In this document: positions 1 through 6,868 of the stretch, piece by piece
How positions within the stretch are numbered: the stretch's first letter is position 1
Layout: every line of letters begins with the position of its first letter
NCBI GenBank assembly: GCA_028824125.1
Contig: JAPPES010000145.1
Location: 1-33,297, forward strand
Source: Candidatus Poribacteria bacterium
GTDB taxonomy: Bacteria; Poribacteria; WGA-4E; WGA-3G
Direction of reading: 5' to 3'
Length of the DNA: 33,297 nt
Program-made: the position numbers and the translations under genes
The notes under the pieces: generated by a model
What the model was told of the DNA's origin: nothing
Databases searched by the model: none
What the model saw: only the letters and a program-made list of their open reading frames with translations

Positions 1-144
1 AAACTGTATGAAGATAAAAAAATAAATTGGGTAATTTAGCGAGGTTAGGAAACCTAGCCAGCAGAGATGTACACCTGCTGCTGGCGAGGTTTCCTAACCT
101 CGCCCCCTTACCGAAATATTTATTTAAACTTCATTTAGTTTGTG
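1..144. repeat. MITE-like repeat, family B, copy 1 (left end cut by window)
   Basis: The ends are inverted: ATGAAGATAAAAAAATAA near base 9 and the complement of ATGAAGTTTAAATAAATA ending near 134, flanked by AAACT and AGTTTGTG. Inside lies a large inverted repeat (about 38-64 against 79-103) made of two opposed copies of the GGCGAGGTT / AACCTCGCC hairpin around a short centre with GTACAC. Further copies of the family lie at 6670-6840 and 14145-14279. No ORF is evident, so it would be non-autonomous. Confidence 0.65.
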
Positions 145-263
145 CTGTCCCCTATTGTATTTCTAACAACCGGTAATGAGATAAAAAATTAATAGAAATG
201 ATATAAGATGTTTATATTTATCAAAAAAGTTTGACATTTTCTAAAACGGAAGGGCGTTAAAAG

Positions 264-292
264 TTGGCAGAAAATCTGATACGTGGTATAAT
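264..292 (+). promoter_or_regulatory. Sigma70-type promoter upstream of the M42 peptidase gene
   Basis: TTGGCA at 264-269 and a perfect TATAAT at 287-292 are separated by exactly 17 bases. The -10 is preceded by TGG, which makes it an extended -10 (TGn). The predicted start near 299 leaves a leader of about 185 nt, most of which is a family A repeat (303-457). No experimental support. Confidence 0.65.
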
Positions 293-302
293 TCCAATAA
301 AT

Positions 303-457
303 TATAGTGAACTTTGAAATTATTGGGGCACTTGATAACCTATTATGGAACATAATGGACAATAGAAGGGGTAGCATAAACTTCCAGTTTGTGCCACAAA
401 GCGCAATCTGGAAGATTGCGGTACAGAAGTGTCCCATTAATTGTAAGTTTTACTATA
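303..457. repeat. MITE-like repeat, family A, copy 1, in the leader of the M42 gene
   Basis: The left end TATAGTGAACTTTGAAATTA faces a right end whose complement reads TATAGTAAAACTTACAATTA, with both arms continuing to GGGRCACTT. An internal hairpin with stem CGCAATCT / AGATTGCG lies at 402-420. The element lies between a strong promoter and the start codon at 485, so it would be transcribed as 5' leader. Confidence 0.7.
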
Positions 458-484
458 TAACACGATTACTCAAGGAATGCTACG

Positions 485-1555
485 ATGAATGAAACCTCAA
501 TAGAATTACTTAAATCACTCACACAAGCAGATGGGATCCCTGGTTATGAAGCAGAAGTGCGAGATATTTTTCGCGGCGCTGTCGCTGATGTCGGTCCAAT
601 CGAGACAGACAGACTGGGGAGTATTTTCTGTACACGCGCTGGAAATGCTGAACACCCGCGTATTGTTTTAGATTCACATTTAGATGAAATCGGTTTTGTT
701 GTGACAAATGTGACAGATAATGGATACGTCAAGTTTCTACCGCTCGGCGGATGGTGGGCACATACACTTTTAGCACAACGGGTTAATATCACAACAAAGT
801 TAGGCAAAGTGCCGGGCGTTATCGGTTCAACGCCGCCGCATCTGCTTTCAGGTTCTCGTGATAAAGTCTTAGACATAAAAGACCTTTTTATTGATGTAGG
901 TGCAGAGAATGAAGAGCAAGCGGCAGAGGAGTATGGAATCTTACCCGGATGCCCGATTGCACCTTACGGTCCCTTTATGCGGTTGAAAAATGAGAAACTG
1001 CTCACTGCCAAAGCGTTTGATAATCGCGTTGGTGTTGCGCTTGTGATTGAAGCACTTTTGCGGCTTGAAGAGCATCCGAACACCGTTGTCGGCGCAGGAA
1101 GCGTGCAGGAGGAGATAGGGTTGCGCGGTGCCAAGACAATGGTAGCAAGTGTGGAACCTGACCTCGCAATTGTGCTTGAAGGACCCCCTGGCGATGATAC
1201 CCCAGGTTTAAGCGTTGGAAATTCACAAGGGAAACTCGGTGGCGGTGTACAAATTCGGATAATTGATTCATCAATGATTGTCAATCCGAAGTTGGCTGAT
1301 TTTGTGGTTGAAACAGCAAAGAAACATGAGGTCCCGTATCAACTCGGTGTGCGTCAATCTGGCGGGACAGATGGTGGCGCAATTCATCAATTCGGCAGAG
1401 GAGTGCCCTCCGTAGTGCTCGGGGTGCCATCGCGTTATATCCATAGTCATGTCTCAATTATTAACATTGACGACTATAACGCCGCTTTAGATTTGACGAT
1501 GCATCTTGTGCGTGAAATTGACGCATCTGTTCTGGAAGGATTTCTGTTTGGTTAG
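485..1555 (+). CDS. M42 family metallopeptidase (glutamyl aminopeptidase / deblocking aminopeptidase-like)
   Basis: A 356-residue protein, the normal length for M42 (TET-type) aminopeptidases, which use two metal ions to trim N-terminal residues from peptides in the cytoplasm. The metal and catalytic positions are visible: H65 and D67-E68 in DSHLDEIGF, D179 in AFDNRVG, E209-E210 in QEEIGLRGA, E232 in VLEGPPG and H320 in PSRYIHSH. No signal peptide is seen. The ATG at 485 follows an AAGGA ribosome site by 8 bases. Upstream come a sigma70-type promoter (264-292) and a family A repeat forming most of the leader; another family A repeat begins 9 bases after the stop. M42 members were once misnamed endoglucanases, and the exact peptide preference cannot be read from sequence. 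Confidence 0.9.
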   Translation: MNETSIELLKSLTQADGIPGYEAEVRDIFRGAVADVGPIETDRLGSIFCTRAGNAEHPRIVLDSHLDEIGFVVTNVTDNGYVKFLPLGGWWAHTLLAQRVNITTKLGKVPGVIGSTPPHLLSGSRDKVLDIKDLFIDVGAENEEQAAEEYGILPGCPIAPYGPFMRLKNEKLLTAKAFDNRVGVALVIEALLRLEEHPNTVVGAGSVQEEIGLRGAKTMVASVEPDLAIVLEGPPGDDTPGLSVGNSQGKLGGGVQIRIIDSSMIVNPKLADFVVETAKKHEVPYQLGVRQSGGTDGGAIHQFGRGVPSVVLGVPSRYIHSHVSIINIDDYNAALDLTMHLVREIDASVLEGFLFG

Positions 1556-1563
1556 ACGTGTTT

Positions 1564-1717
1564 TATAGTAGACTTTAGAATTAATTGGACATTATGTTCG
1601 GTTAGGAAACCGAACCTACCGGGGTGTTGTAGCACAAACTGTTAGTTTGTGTCCGCATCTGCACAAACTAACAGTTTGATGCTCAGAAGTGTCCCATTAA
1701 TTATAGGTTTTACTATA
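1564..1717. repeat. MITE-like repeat, family A, copy 2
   Basis: The left end TATAGTAGACTTTAGAATTA is 9 bases after the M42 stop; the complement of the right end reads TATAGTAAAACCTATAATTA and lies 3 bases before the GGAGG of the next gene. Internal hairpins: stem GTTCGGTT / AACCGAAC at 1596-1615, stem CACAAACT / AGTTTGTG at 1633-1651, and a third around 1661-1678. It fills essentially the whole gap between two genes. Confidence 0.75.
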
Positions 1718-1732
1718 CTTGGAGGATAAACA

Positions 1733-2572
1733 GTGGAAACCATCTTACCAAAAGTTTCATTTTGTAATCATCAAATCAGTAAATTGTTGATTGGGGATAA
1801 TCCGATTTACGGCTACTCACACTTTAATCAACTACTTTCACAGCATCAGAAGGAATATCATACACCAGAACGGGTTGTGGCAACACTCAAACGGGCAGAA
1901 GAAGTTGGGATAAATGGGTGGCAAAATAGCGTTACGGAACGCTCAATGTCCGACCTACAGCGTTACCGAGATGCGGGTGGTATAATGCGTTGGTTCTGCC
2001 TCAGTTGGAGTTCTGTTTGGTATGAAGAACCTGACCAGGTTTTTGAAGACGCAAAACACAATCCGTTTGGCATGGCACCTCACGGCGGGGGCGTAGGACA
2101 ACGTTGTCTACGTGAAAACAAACTCGATCATTTGCAGGAGATTCTTAAACGGATTCGCGATACCGGCGCGCTTGTCGGTTTATCGGTGCATGACCCGAAA
2201 CTTTTGCATATCGCCGAAGATGAGGATTGGGATATAGACTACTATATGACGGCTCTCTATAACCTACACGGTGGGACAGAAAAGTTTAGAGAAAAGTTTG
2301 GCTACGCGCCTTTAGGTGAAATCTACGCACGCGAAGACCGCGTAGAGATGTGTGAGGCGATACAACGGACAGATAAACCGTGCATCATCTTCAAAGTGCT
2401 TGCGGCAGGCAGAACAATCGGAAGTCCACAGCAGATTCGTGACGAAGTAAAATTCGCCTTGGAGAATTCTAAACCGATTGATGTGTTGTTGTTGGGTATG
2501 TATCAACAATTTGGCGACCAGATTGGTGAAAATGCTGCGTTGATTTCAGGACTTTGTGCGGAATTAGGGTAA
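1733..2572 (+). CDS. Conserved TIM-barrel-like protein, function unknown
   Basis: A 279-residue soluble protein. The GTG at 1733 is chosen because GGAGG lies 7 bases upstream (1721-1725) and the N-terminus then reads straight into a beta-strand-like ISKLLIGDNPIYGY. Alternating strand/helix segments (VVATLKRAEEVGING, ALVGLSVHD, PCIIFKVLAAGR, PIDVLLLGMY) resemble an (alpha/beta)8 barrel of the aldo/keto-reductase-like kind, but I do not see a clear catalytic tetrad, so no activity is assigned. It sits 40 bases before the first PhyH-type gene, in the same orientation, and could be co-transcribed with it. A family A repeat directly abuts its ribosome-binding site. Confidence 0.7.
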   Translation: METILPKVSFCNHQISKLLIGDNPIYGYSHFNQLLSQHQKEYHTPERVVATLKRAEEVGINGWQNSVTERSMSDLQRYRDAGGIMRWFCLSWSSVWYEEPDQVFEDAKHNPFGMAPHGGGVGQRCLRENKLDHLQEILKRIRDTGALVGLSVHDPKLLHIAEDEDWDIDYYMTALYNLHGGTEKFREKFGYAPLGEIYAREDRVEMCEAIQRTDKPCIIFKVLAAGRTIGSPQQIRDEVKFALENSKPIDVLLLGMYQQFGDQIGENAALISGLCAELG

Positions 2573-2612
2573 ATCGTGCTTACAAAACACTCCTATAAGA
2601 GAGGAATGGATT

Positions 2613-3506
2613 ATGGTAGAACAGATAGGCATTAAATTCAACAAAGATTTCGGTAACCCAATGGCAACAAATGCCTGCGACATTACAACAACAAACGCTG
2701 ATGGCAAACCCATCGTCCCGCTGACCCAAGAACAGAAATATCTTTTTGATAAGAACGGATGGCTCTTAATTCCAGGTGTACTGACAGAGTCTGAAATTGA
2801 GGAAATGCGAGATTTCTGCTATCGGTTAAAACGTAATCCTGAAACGATTAATCCTGGGTGCCACCGCAATACCTACGGGGGTCCATTGGAAGTACTGATA
2901 GATCATCCGGTTGTAGTGGCATTCGGGAACGAATTCCTTGCATCTCCGTATTTGGCATCAGAAGATTGCTACGGATTTCGCATGGAGATGAGTTTTATGG
3001 CGTTGCGTTCTGCATCGGATGCTCCGCCCTTCGCATTTGGTCCACATAACGGTAACGGCATGTTTCGGATGCCGGGAGATTGCCATCAATATCAATGTTT
3101 GCCCGGACAGGCGTATAGCGGTTTGACGCGCGTCGTGTGGGAACTCAATCCTGTTGAGAAAGGGGACGGCGGCACGATGTTTATTACAGGTAGCCACAAG
3201 GCTGCGTATACTGCACCAGAGGTGGCACAGACACAAGAATGGGAATTTTGGGATACCTACTCTTGTCCTGCTGGGTCTGTCATTATATTCACAGAGGCGA
3301 TTACACATAGCGGTCAAGCGTGGCAAAACCCTGATACTGACCGAATTGCTATTTTCAACGCATATAACTCAGTTGACAAGCGGTGGACGCTCTCGCAACC
3401 GCCGCAAGCGTTGCTTGAAACGATGCCACCGAAACGTCAAACCCTTTTCCGTAACGCTTTTGTGAAAGGCAACGTGACTGGAAAAACGTTTGATATGGCA
3501 TTGTAA
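2613..3506 (+). CDS. PhyH-like dioxygenase-superfamily protein with HxG in place of HxD
   Basis: A 297-residue member of the phytanoyl-CoA dioxygenase (PhyH) family, whose typical members are Fe(II)/2-oxoglutarate oxygenases with a double-stranded beta-helix. Visible family signatures are QKYLFDKNGWLLIPGVLT at about 41-58, GDGGTMFITGSHK at 184-196, the distal His H232 in TEAITHSGQAW and a 2-oxoglutarate-type Arg near R244. The usual proximal HxD motif is replaced by H145-N146-G147. Loss of the carboxylate is what separates Fe/2OG halogenases (HxA/HxG) from hydroxylases, but it also occurs in inactive relatives, so activity is open. The start at 2613 follows a GAGAGG site. The stop is 28 bases before the next paralogue, so the two probably form an operon. 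Confidence 0.8.
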   Translation: MVEQIGIKFNKDFGNPMATNACDITTTNADGKPIVPLTQEQKYLFDKNGWLLIPGVLTESEIEEMRDFCYRLKRNPETINPGCHRNTYGGPLEVLIDHPVVVAFGNEFLASPYLASEDCYGFRMEMSFMALRSASDAPPFAFGPHNGNGMFRMPGDCHQYQCLPGQAYSGLTRVVWELNPVEKGDGGTMFITGSHKAAYTAPEVAQTQEWEFWDTYSCPAGSVIIFTEAITHSGQAWQNPDTDRIAIFNAYNSVDKRWTLSQPPQALLETMPPKRQTLFRNAFVKGNVTGKTFDMAL

Positions 3507-3534
3507 TCTCAATTCATTTCAACGAAGGAACAAT

Positions 3535-4359
3535 ATGACACCGAAACAACGTTATCTATTTGATGTTACCGGCTACCTTCACTTGAAAAACGTGATCACT
3601 GGTGATGCATTAGCGGAGGCTGCTGAGGCAGTTGATAGATATATCACCACACCGCCTGATGAATTGCCACCAGGATTTGAACAGCGTGGACTGCATCAGC
3701 ACGGGTTCGCTTTTGACAAGTCGCTGGAATGTTTGACGATGCATGCAGCACTATGGCCGATTATCAAAGAATTGACTGACAATCAACCGCGATTTGGTAG
3801 GGGGTCACTCAAACACGATAAACATGATTTGTGGAAAGCGGGAGAAAACGCGCATGTAAACCCGGGTGGATTGCACTGCGCCCGTGATGATTACGGATGG
3901 TATAGCACTCGCTATGAAGTGAGTAACGGACATATCTACTGTGATAACTTTGTCTGTTTTCCCTATTTTACGGATGTCTATCCGGGTGATGGCGGACTCA
4001 TCGTGATTCCCGGTTCGCATAAGAGTGAATTTGATCGTCCGAAGGAGTTGTTAACGCTTGACGAAGCGGATGGGATTGACCCAATTGATGACCCCGTTTT
4101 TGTGAATATCACACCGAAGGCGGGCGATATCGTGATTATTTCAGAGTTGCTAACGCACGGGGTGTTGCGTTGGCAACCGAAAGATAGAGATAGGCGGTTT
4201 CTCGTTTTGCGGTATTTTCCACAATTCGCTGGCACGCATGGTTTGCCGCAACCTATTCTGGATCGGTTATCGCCTGAGACATTGGAATTGGTAGCGTCTA
4301 AACCTTATGGGCATATCAAGGAAATTGTGAAGCAGGATGAGGTTACTTTGACGGTGTAG
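3535..4359 (+). CDS. PhyH-like dioxygenase-superfamily protein with HxA in place of HxD
   Basis: A 274-residue paralogue-like neighbour of the preceding gene. The ATG at 3535 is preferred over an upstream in-frame TTG because AAGGA lies 5 bases upstream and the protein then starts MTPKQRYLFDVTGYLHL, matching the start of the family fold. GDGGLIVIPGSHK (151-163) and the distal His H208 in ELLTHGVLRWQ are present, with Arg near 220. At the proximal metal motif the sequence reads H114-C115-A116, so the Asp is missing here too. Spacing from this His to GDGG (37 residues) is close to that in the upstream gene (39), which supports the alignment. Function unknown: oxygenase, halogenase-like or non-catalytic. 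Confidence 0.8.
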   Translation: MTPKQRYLFDVTGYLHLKNVITGDALAEAAEAVDRYITTPPDELPPGFEQRGLHQHGFAFDKSLECLTMHAALWPIIKELTDNQPRFGRGSLKHDKHDLWKAGENAHVNPGGLHCARDDYGWYSTRYEVSNGHIYCDNFVCFPYFTDVYPGDGGLIVIPGSHKSEFDRPKELLTLDEADGIDPIDDPVFVNITPKAGDIVIISELLTHGVLRWQPKDRDRRFLVLRYFPQFAGTHGLPQPILDRLSPETLELVASKPYGHIKEIVKQDEVTLTV

Positions 4360-4459
4360 AAGTGCCTTGTAAACGTTTAAGTTCTTCTTGAAGTCGTGCA
4401 ACTTCTGCCTCTGCTTTTTCGGTTCTTTCCTCTGCTGAATAGGAGTTGTGTTTGTTCAT
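4343..4459 (-). CDS. Small coiled-coil ORF (38 aa) or Uma2-type C-terminal remnant
   Basis: Reads MNKHNSYSAEERTEKAEAEV followed by ARLQEELKRLQGTSTPSK, a charged heptad-like helix. Similar ERAEKAEAE-type tails are common at the C-terminus of Uma2-family (PD-(D/E)XK) nucleases, so it could be a severed tail of such a gene; no nuclease core is found upstream. Against simple debris, a consensus-quality promoter (4490-4518) lies about 30 bases upstream on the same strand. There is no clear ribosome-binding site. Its 3' end overlaps the end of the PhyH-like gene on the other strand by 17 bases. Confidence 0.35.
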   Translation of the reverse strand: MNKHNSYSAEERTEKAEAEVARLQEELKRLQGTSTPSK

Positions 4460-4489
4460 GCTGTCGTCTGTTTCACGAGCGTTTGGGTT

Positions 4490-4518
4490 AATATACCTGA
4501 AAAATTTGTGCGTGTCAA
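4490..4518 (-). promoter_or_regulatory. Sigma70-type promoter, minus strand
   Basis: On the minus strand TTGACA (4518-4513) and TATATT (4495-4490) are separated by exactly 17 bases. Transcription would start near 4483 and run through the small ORF at 4459-4343 and then antisense into the 3' end of the PhyH-like gene. Confidence 0.6.
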
Positions 4519-4608
4519 GGCTTAATATCCCGTTTCTTGAGTATTTTCTTTCTGAATCGCGCAGGACGCGGATTTTGATTCCTCAATACAGCACATTTGT
4601 GAATTCTA

Positions 4609-4722
4609 ATACCAATTCTATAAATTATTTTCTCTTTTGAAATGAAATGTCCGAGGCGCAATGAATTGCGCGACTACGAACAGACTATTTCTTTAAGAAA
4701 GGTTATTTTTGAGAAATGGTAT
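4609..4722. repeat. MITE-like repeat, family D, copy 1
   Basis: The left end ATACCAATTCTATAAATTAT and the complement of the right end ATACCATTTCTCAAAAATAA are imperfect terminal inverted repeats, extending about 35 bases each. The centre contains GAGGCGCAATGAATTGCGCG, a short palindromic module. A near-identical copy is at 31041-31155, and the central module alone recurs near 5969-5992. Confidence 0.7.
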
Positions 4723-4818
4723 AAGGTTCATAGATAGTCAGGCACATCGGCAGTTCCAGCGGAGCGAAATGTGCAATATTATTTTTATAAATATTTGATA
4801 CTCTTTCACGGTAAAACC

Positions 4819-4847
4819 TTGACATCTTCTGCAGAATAGATTATCAT
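4819..4847 (+). promoter_or_regulatory. Sigma70-type promoter for the third PhyH gene
   Basis: A perfect TTGACA at 4819-4824 and TATCAT at 4842-4847 are separated by 17 bases. The predicted start near 4854 gives a leader of about 54 nt before the ATG at 4908. Confidence 0.6.
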
Positions 4848-4907
4848 ATTGTTAACAACTTGTAATTTAATCACATCTTCGTTTAGTATCAATGCTAAAA
4901 GAAAACA

Positions 4908-5660
4908 ATGGATATTACCGAAACACAAAAGAAGCAATTAAATGAGCAGGGATGCATCGTCATTCCAGATGTGCTTTCCGATGAAGAGATCGAAATGTAC
5001 AGAGCCGATATTCTTCGGATAGCAGAGCAAGAGAAGCAGGACGGTTCTGCACTACGGCACACTAACGGTTTTGGTCAGCATGTGCGTTGGTTGATGAACA
5101 AGGGCGAAATATACGAGAAACTCGTTGCACACGCCAAGGTAATGCCTTTTTTTGAACATCTACTTGGCACGGATTATACGTTGAGTACGCTAACATCCAA
5201 TATCATTGATCCGGGTGCACCCGATGGAGGATACCACGTTGATAGTGTTTTAGGCGGCATGCCTGAACCGCTGCCGAGTTTTCCTGTGGTTGCCAACAGT
5301 CTCTGGCTGCTTGACGATTTTACACCGGAAAACGGCGGCACACGTCATGTCCCCGGTATTCATCGTCAACAGATAAAACCGCCACCCGGTACGACACACC
5401 ACCCAGACGAAGTGCGTCTCTTTGCCCCGAAAGGCTCTGTATTTCTGTTTAACGGTGCAGTTTGGCATTCAGCAGGTGCCAACCAAACAGATCAGCAACG
5501 GATTGCACTCATCTGTTTCTGCTGTCGGTCCTTCATCAAACCGATGTTTGATTTTGTGCATTATCTCAAACCAGAAGTAATTGAACGGGCTACCCCAACA
5601 ATGCGTAGAATTTATGGGTTCGATTCCCAACCAAGACCGCCAGATAAACCTAAACAGTAA
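4908..5660 (+). CDS. PhyH family dioxygenase with canonical HxD motif
   Basis: A 250-residue phytanoyl-CoA-dioxygenase-family protein, expected to be a soluble Fe(II)/2-oxoglutarate oxygenase. The complete facial triad is visible: H110-V-D112 in GGYHVDSVLGG and the distal H187 in AVWHSAGANQ, with R198 (QQRIAL) as the likely 2-oxoglutarate anchor; ENGGTRHVPGIHR (141-153) is the family's conserved turn. It therefore differs from the two PhyH-like genes just upstream, which lack the Asp. It has its own promoter (4819-4847) and a weak ribosome site (AAAAGAAAA). Substrate unknown. A family A repeat starts 31 bases after the stop. Confidence 0.85.
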   Translation: MDITETQKKQLNEQGCIVIPDVLSDEEIEMYRADILRIAEQEKQDGSALRHTNGFGQHVRWLMNKGEIYEKLVAHAKVMPFFEHLLGTDYTLSTLTSNIIDPGAPDGGYHVDSVLGGMPEPLPSFPVVANSLWLLDDFTPENGGTRHVPGIHRQQIKPPPGTTHHPDEVRLFAPKGSVFLFNGAVWHSAGANQTDQQRIALICFCCRSFIKPMFDFVHYLKPEVIERATPTMRRIYGFDSQPRPPDKPKQ

Positions 5661-5690
5661 TATGAACCCAGTGTCCAAGATGTGCTGTTC

Positions 5691-5878
5691 TTATAGTAAA
5701 AACCATAATTATCTGGACATTGGCGAGGTTAGGAAGAAATCAAGAAATCAACGGTATGAATGACGTTTAGTCATTCCCCGGGTATGAATGCCATTTAGGC
5801 ATTCCCCGCCTCGCCAGCTCTATGGTGTGGGGATTGTCGTTTACTGAGATGTCCACATATTTTCGGATTTTATTATAA
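5691..5878. repeat. MITE-like repeat, family A, copy 3
   Basis: The left end TTATAGTAAAAACCATAATT and the complement of the right end TTATAATAAAATCCGAAAAT both run on to TGGACAT. The inner hairpin with outer stem GGCGAGG / CCTCGCC has been opened by an insert carrying two smaller hairpins (5752-5780 and 5781-5808). Confidence 0.75.
5752..5808. repeat. Two adjacent GGTATGAATG...CATTCCCC hairpins
   Basis: The first has stem GAATGAC / GTCATTC, the second GAATGCC / GGCATTC, both inside GGTAT...CCCC. The stem bases differ but pairing is kept. The same hairpin occurs at 6732-6760 and, inverted with GAATGCT / AGCATTC, at 33269-33296. Confidence 0.7.
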
Positions 5879-6023
5879 TGCTTTGAATTCTACCACCATA
5901 ACCCAGGTAGATGCGGTGCCTCGCTGAATATCATATCAACAAAATCAGCGAAAATCCGAAAGCGGAAGAGGCGCAATGAATTGCGCGACTACAAACGTTG
6001 ATAACCCCAAAATTCCCTATTTA

Positions 6024-6110
6024 CATAAATAACGCCACTGCAGGACATATCTTTCCCCGCCCACGATGTGATTATACATATCACAGATTTGATAAAATAT
6101 CAAATGTTTT
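6024..6110. repeat. Direct repeat, left copy, flanking the DUF6575-like gene
   Basis: About 87 bp, matching 6571-6657 in the same orientation (shared CTGCAGGAC, ATCTTTCCCCG and TATCACAGATTT). The right copy is a promoter/leader region; this copy keeps the leader and a minus-strand TATAAT (6076-6071) but no good -35. It ends exactly where the gene's stop codon begins. Confidence 0.65.
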
Positions 6111-6500
6111 CTAAAATGGGGATGTGTTGGTTTTGAGATCAAGACATTCACCGGACAGTGGCAGCATGTCTTCAGAAATTTGATTTGATTCCGTCCAATC
6201 TATCTGGTGTGAAACATGTGCTTCGTAGGGAACCCGGACTTGAATTGTGTATGGATTTTCAGGATAGGCGAATGCATCGTGGAGGTCAATTTTGCCGGAT
6301 CGGATAAGATTAATCCGTTCAGTAGAGACTGCAACACAGAGCCAAGTTACATATTTATCGTTTTCATCGGCAGCCACAACGAGGTAAAGATGACCTGCGG
6401 CGTTTTTGCAGGAGTAAAGGACAGGTTGATCGTAGTATTCATATACTTCTACAATCTCAAGTTTGCCTAAATCTGGAATATTGAGTATATCAAGCATCAT
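6111..6500 (-). CDS. DUF6575-like protein, function unknown
   Basis: A 129-residue soluble protein: LGKLEIVEVYEYYDQPVLYS followed by CKNAAGHLYLVVAADENDKY, then VAVSTERINLIRSGKIDLHD at about 58-77. This pattern (short beta-rich domain with YYD.P.L..C.N..G..YL and R...R.G.IDL.DAF) resembles DUF6575-type proteins as I remember them; the assignment was not checked by search. The ATG at 6500 lacks a clear ribosome-binding site; a codon later a second ATG is possible. A consensus promoter lies about 120 bases upstream (6622-6650). The gene is bracketed by 87-bp direct repeats, suggesting past duplication of a promoter-gene unit. No partner gene is adjacent. Confidence 0.6.
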   Translation of the reverse strand: MMLDILNIPDLGKLEIVEVYEYYDQPVLYSCKNAAGHLYLVVAADENDKYVTWLCVAVSTERINLIRSGKIDLHDAFAYPENPYTIQVRVPYEAHVSHQIDWTESNQISEDMLPLSGECLDLKTNTSPF

Positions 6501-6570
6501 TGCTACTATTGAAAAAATAGGTTGTTTTGGAATATCAATTCTTTTTTTAAACCCGAAAATTTACGATTCG

Positions 6571-6657
6571 GATAAATAATCCGCTGCAGGACAAATCTTT
6601 CCCCGTCCGCGATATGATTAAAATATATCACAGATTTACTAAAATGTCAAGTTTTTT
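6571..6657. repeat. Direct repeat, right copy, promoter/leader of the DUF6575-like gene
   Basis: Partner of 6024-6110, offset 547 bp and of equal length. It contains the full promoter at 6622-6650. A dyad with TGAT / ATCA arms overlaps the -10 in both copies, so a bound regulator is possible. Confidence 0.65.
6622..6650 (-). promoter_or_regulatory. Sigma70-type promoter of the DUF6575-like gene
   Basis: Minus strand: TTGACA (6650-6645), 17-base spacer, TATATT (6627-6622). The leader would be about 115 nt and is conserved in the left direct-repeat copy. Confidence 0.65.
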
Positions 6658-6669
6658 GATACAAAAAAA

Positions 6670-6840
6670 GCTCGCTTTCATAAAGATTAAGAAAATAAAT
6701 CGGTAGTCTGGCGAGGTTAGGAAGAAATCAACGGTATGAATGCCATTTGGGCATTCCCCGCCTCGTCAGCAGGGGTGTACACCTGCTTCGTGCGGATGGA
6801 AAATTACCAAATTAATAACTTAATCTTCATCAAAGCGCGC
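6670..6840. repeat. MITE-like repeat, family B, copy 2
   Basis: The left end GCTCGCTTTCATAAAGATTA and the complement of the right end GCGCGCTTTGATGAAGATTA are terminal inverted repeats, running on to TCGGTA / TTGGTA. Inside is the GGCGAGG / CCTCGTC outer stem opened by a GGTATGAATG hairpin (6732-6760), exactly the arrangement found in family A copy 3. The outermost 8 bases differ from those of copy 3 of this family. Confidence 0.7.
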
Positions 6841-6868
6841 CTACCAGGGATAATCACATATTTTGTGC

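Larger units (their letters stand above)
4360..4907. other. Intergenic region, 548 bp
   Basis: Holds most of the small minus-strand ORF (to 4459), its promoter (4490-4518), a family D repeat (4609-4722) and the promoter of the next gene (4819-4847). Apparent ORFs here have no ribosome-binding sites or recognisable products. I see nothing else. Confidence 0.6.
5661..6110. other. Intergenic region, 450 bp, repeat-filled
   Basis: Contains a family A repeat (5691-5878), a stray copy of the GAGGCGCAATGAATTGCGCG module (about 5969-5992) and one of two direct repeats flanking the DUF6575-like gene (6024-6110). No credible coding sequence. Confidence 0.6.
6501..6868. other. Intergenic region, 368 bp
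   Basis: Contains the leader and promoter of the DUF6575-like gene (direct repeat 6571-6657) and a family B repeat (6670-6840). In the leader, CGGAT / ATCCG at 6570-6584 could form a small hairpin. Nothing else is seen. Confidence 0.6.

Noticed and set aside
3490..3534. Upstream TTG start for the second PhyH-like gene
   Set aside because: It would overlap the preceding coding sequence, lacks its own ribosome site, and the ATG at 3535 has AAGGA and a family-like N-terminus.
4446..4640. Plus-strand ORF of 64 codons in the gap after the second PhyH-like gene
   Set aside because: It runs into the family D repeat, has no ribosome-binding site, and covers the minus-strand promoter.
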